Below, piece after piece: positions 63,950 to 64,000 of a DNA stretch of 64,000 bases. Every line of letters starts with the position of its first letter. The stretch's first letter is position 1. The DNA is from Croceibacterium mercuriale. GTDB lineage: Bacteria; Pseudomonadota; Alphaproteobacteria; Sphingomonadales; Sphingomonadaceae. Position numbers and translations under genes: made by a program. The notes beneath the pieces were generated by a model, which was not told the origin of the DNA, searched no databases, and saw only the letters and a list, made by a program, of their open reading frames with translations. The DNA lies in NCBI RefSeq assembly GCF_000802385.1, contig NZ_JTDN01000001.1:1557501-1621500 (forward strand). The letters are read 5' to 3'.

Positions 63950-64000
63950 GTGATCCATCCCCGTTCGATCCTGTTCGCAACCTGCGCCCTGGCGACGCTG
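63950..64000 (+). CDS. 5' end of an exported protein (truncated by window)
   Basis: An AGGAGA ribosome-binding site lies 8 bases before GTG 63950, which opens a frame to the window edge: MIHPRSILFATCALATL. This looks like the start of a signal peptide. The product cannot be named from 17 residues. It begins 70 bp after uvrC on the same strand. Confidence 0.5.
   Translation, partial: MIHPRSILFATCALATL

Overview
The window is high-GC alphaproteobacterial chromosome, most likely from Sphingomonadales. The support for this is a permuted two-piece tmRNA whose tag ends in ALAIAA, the lptD-surA-pdxA-rsmA order, an HdaA-type DnaA paralogue, a YacG/RNase E-G/Maf/IF-1 block, a sphingomonad-style TonB receptor, and dense operons in which stop and start codons overlap (ATGA, GTGA). 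I see no phage, insertion sequence, integrase or CRISPR array. The region reads as core and semi-core chromosome.

Layout. 1-4918: the 5' part of malate synthase G (glcB, minus), divergent from an arginine-catabolic operon (M20 hydrolase, astA, astB). 4939-8318: a small membrane protein and three Tad-type pilus genes (a TadG-like VWA protein and two TadE-like pseudopilins). 8325-8680: tmRNA on the minus strand, downstream of mscL. 9323-12061: lemA, two TPM-domain genes and a NUDIX hydrolase. 12058-19334: a 2OG-Fe(II) oxygenase, then a caa3-type terminal oxidase cluster with CtaG, cytochrome b561, extra c-type cytochromes, CoxB fused to cytochrome c and a fused CoxI-III. 19400-19865: the frameshifted, internally deleted remnant of a PhoD-type alkaline phosphatase.

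19862-36195: a flagellar block. One minus-strand operon runs from a sigma-54-type activator through fliE-F-G-H-I-J-K-L-M-N-O-P-Q-R, flhB, fliD and fliS. It encodes the MS ring, C ring, export ATPase, export gate, hook-length ruler, cap and flagellin chaperone. The flagellin gene is transcribed divergently and ends at a clear intrinsic terminator. 36319-42942: a FUSC-family membrane protein, a periplasmic molybdo-flavo-iron-sulfur aldehyde oxidoreductase (paoABC), a DUF1440/YagU-like membrane protein, a DUF2794 protein and serine acetyltransferase.

42985-64000: housekeeping genes. These are hdaA and a DUF2066-like exported protein, divergent from purM and an unusual purN fused to an MmcQ/YjbR-like domain; then a sulfotransferase, ndk, holC, pepA, the lptD-surA-pdxA-rsmA outer-membrane/ribosome operon, tRNA-Phe(GAA), yacG, an RNase E/G-like gene, maf, infA, a large TonB-dependent receptor with a disordered repeat-bearing insertion, uvrC, and the start of a further exported protein cut by the window end.

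The items most worth a second look are the PurN-MmcQ fusion, the M20 hydrolase locked into the ast operon where an AstE-type enzyme might be expected, the cysteine-bearing duplicated module inserted in the TonB receptor, the calcium-loop-like insert in a TadE pseudopilin, the PhoD remnant, and mutually exclusive hairpins before the TonB receptor. Nothing here is convincingly a new defence or mobile system.
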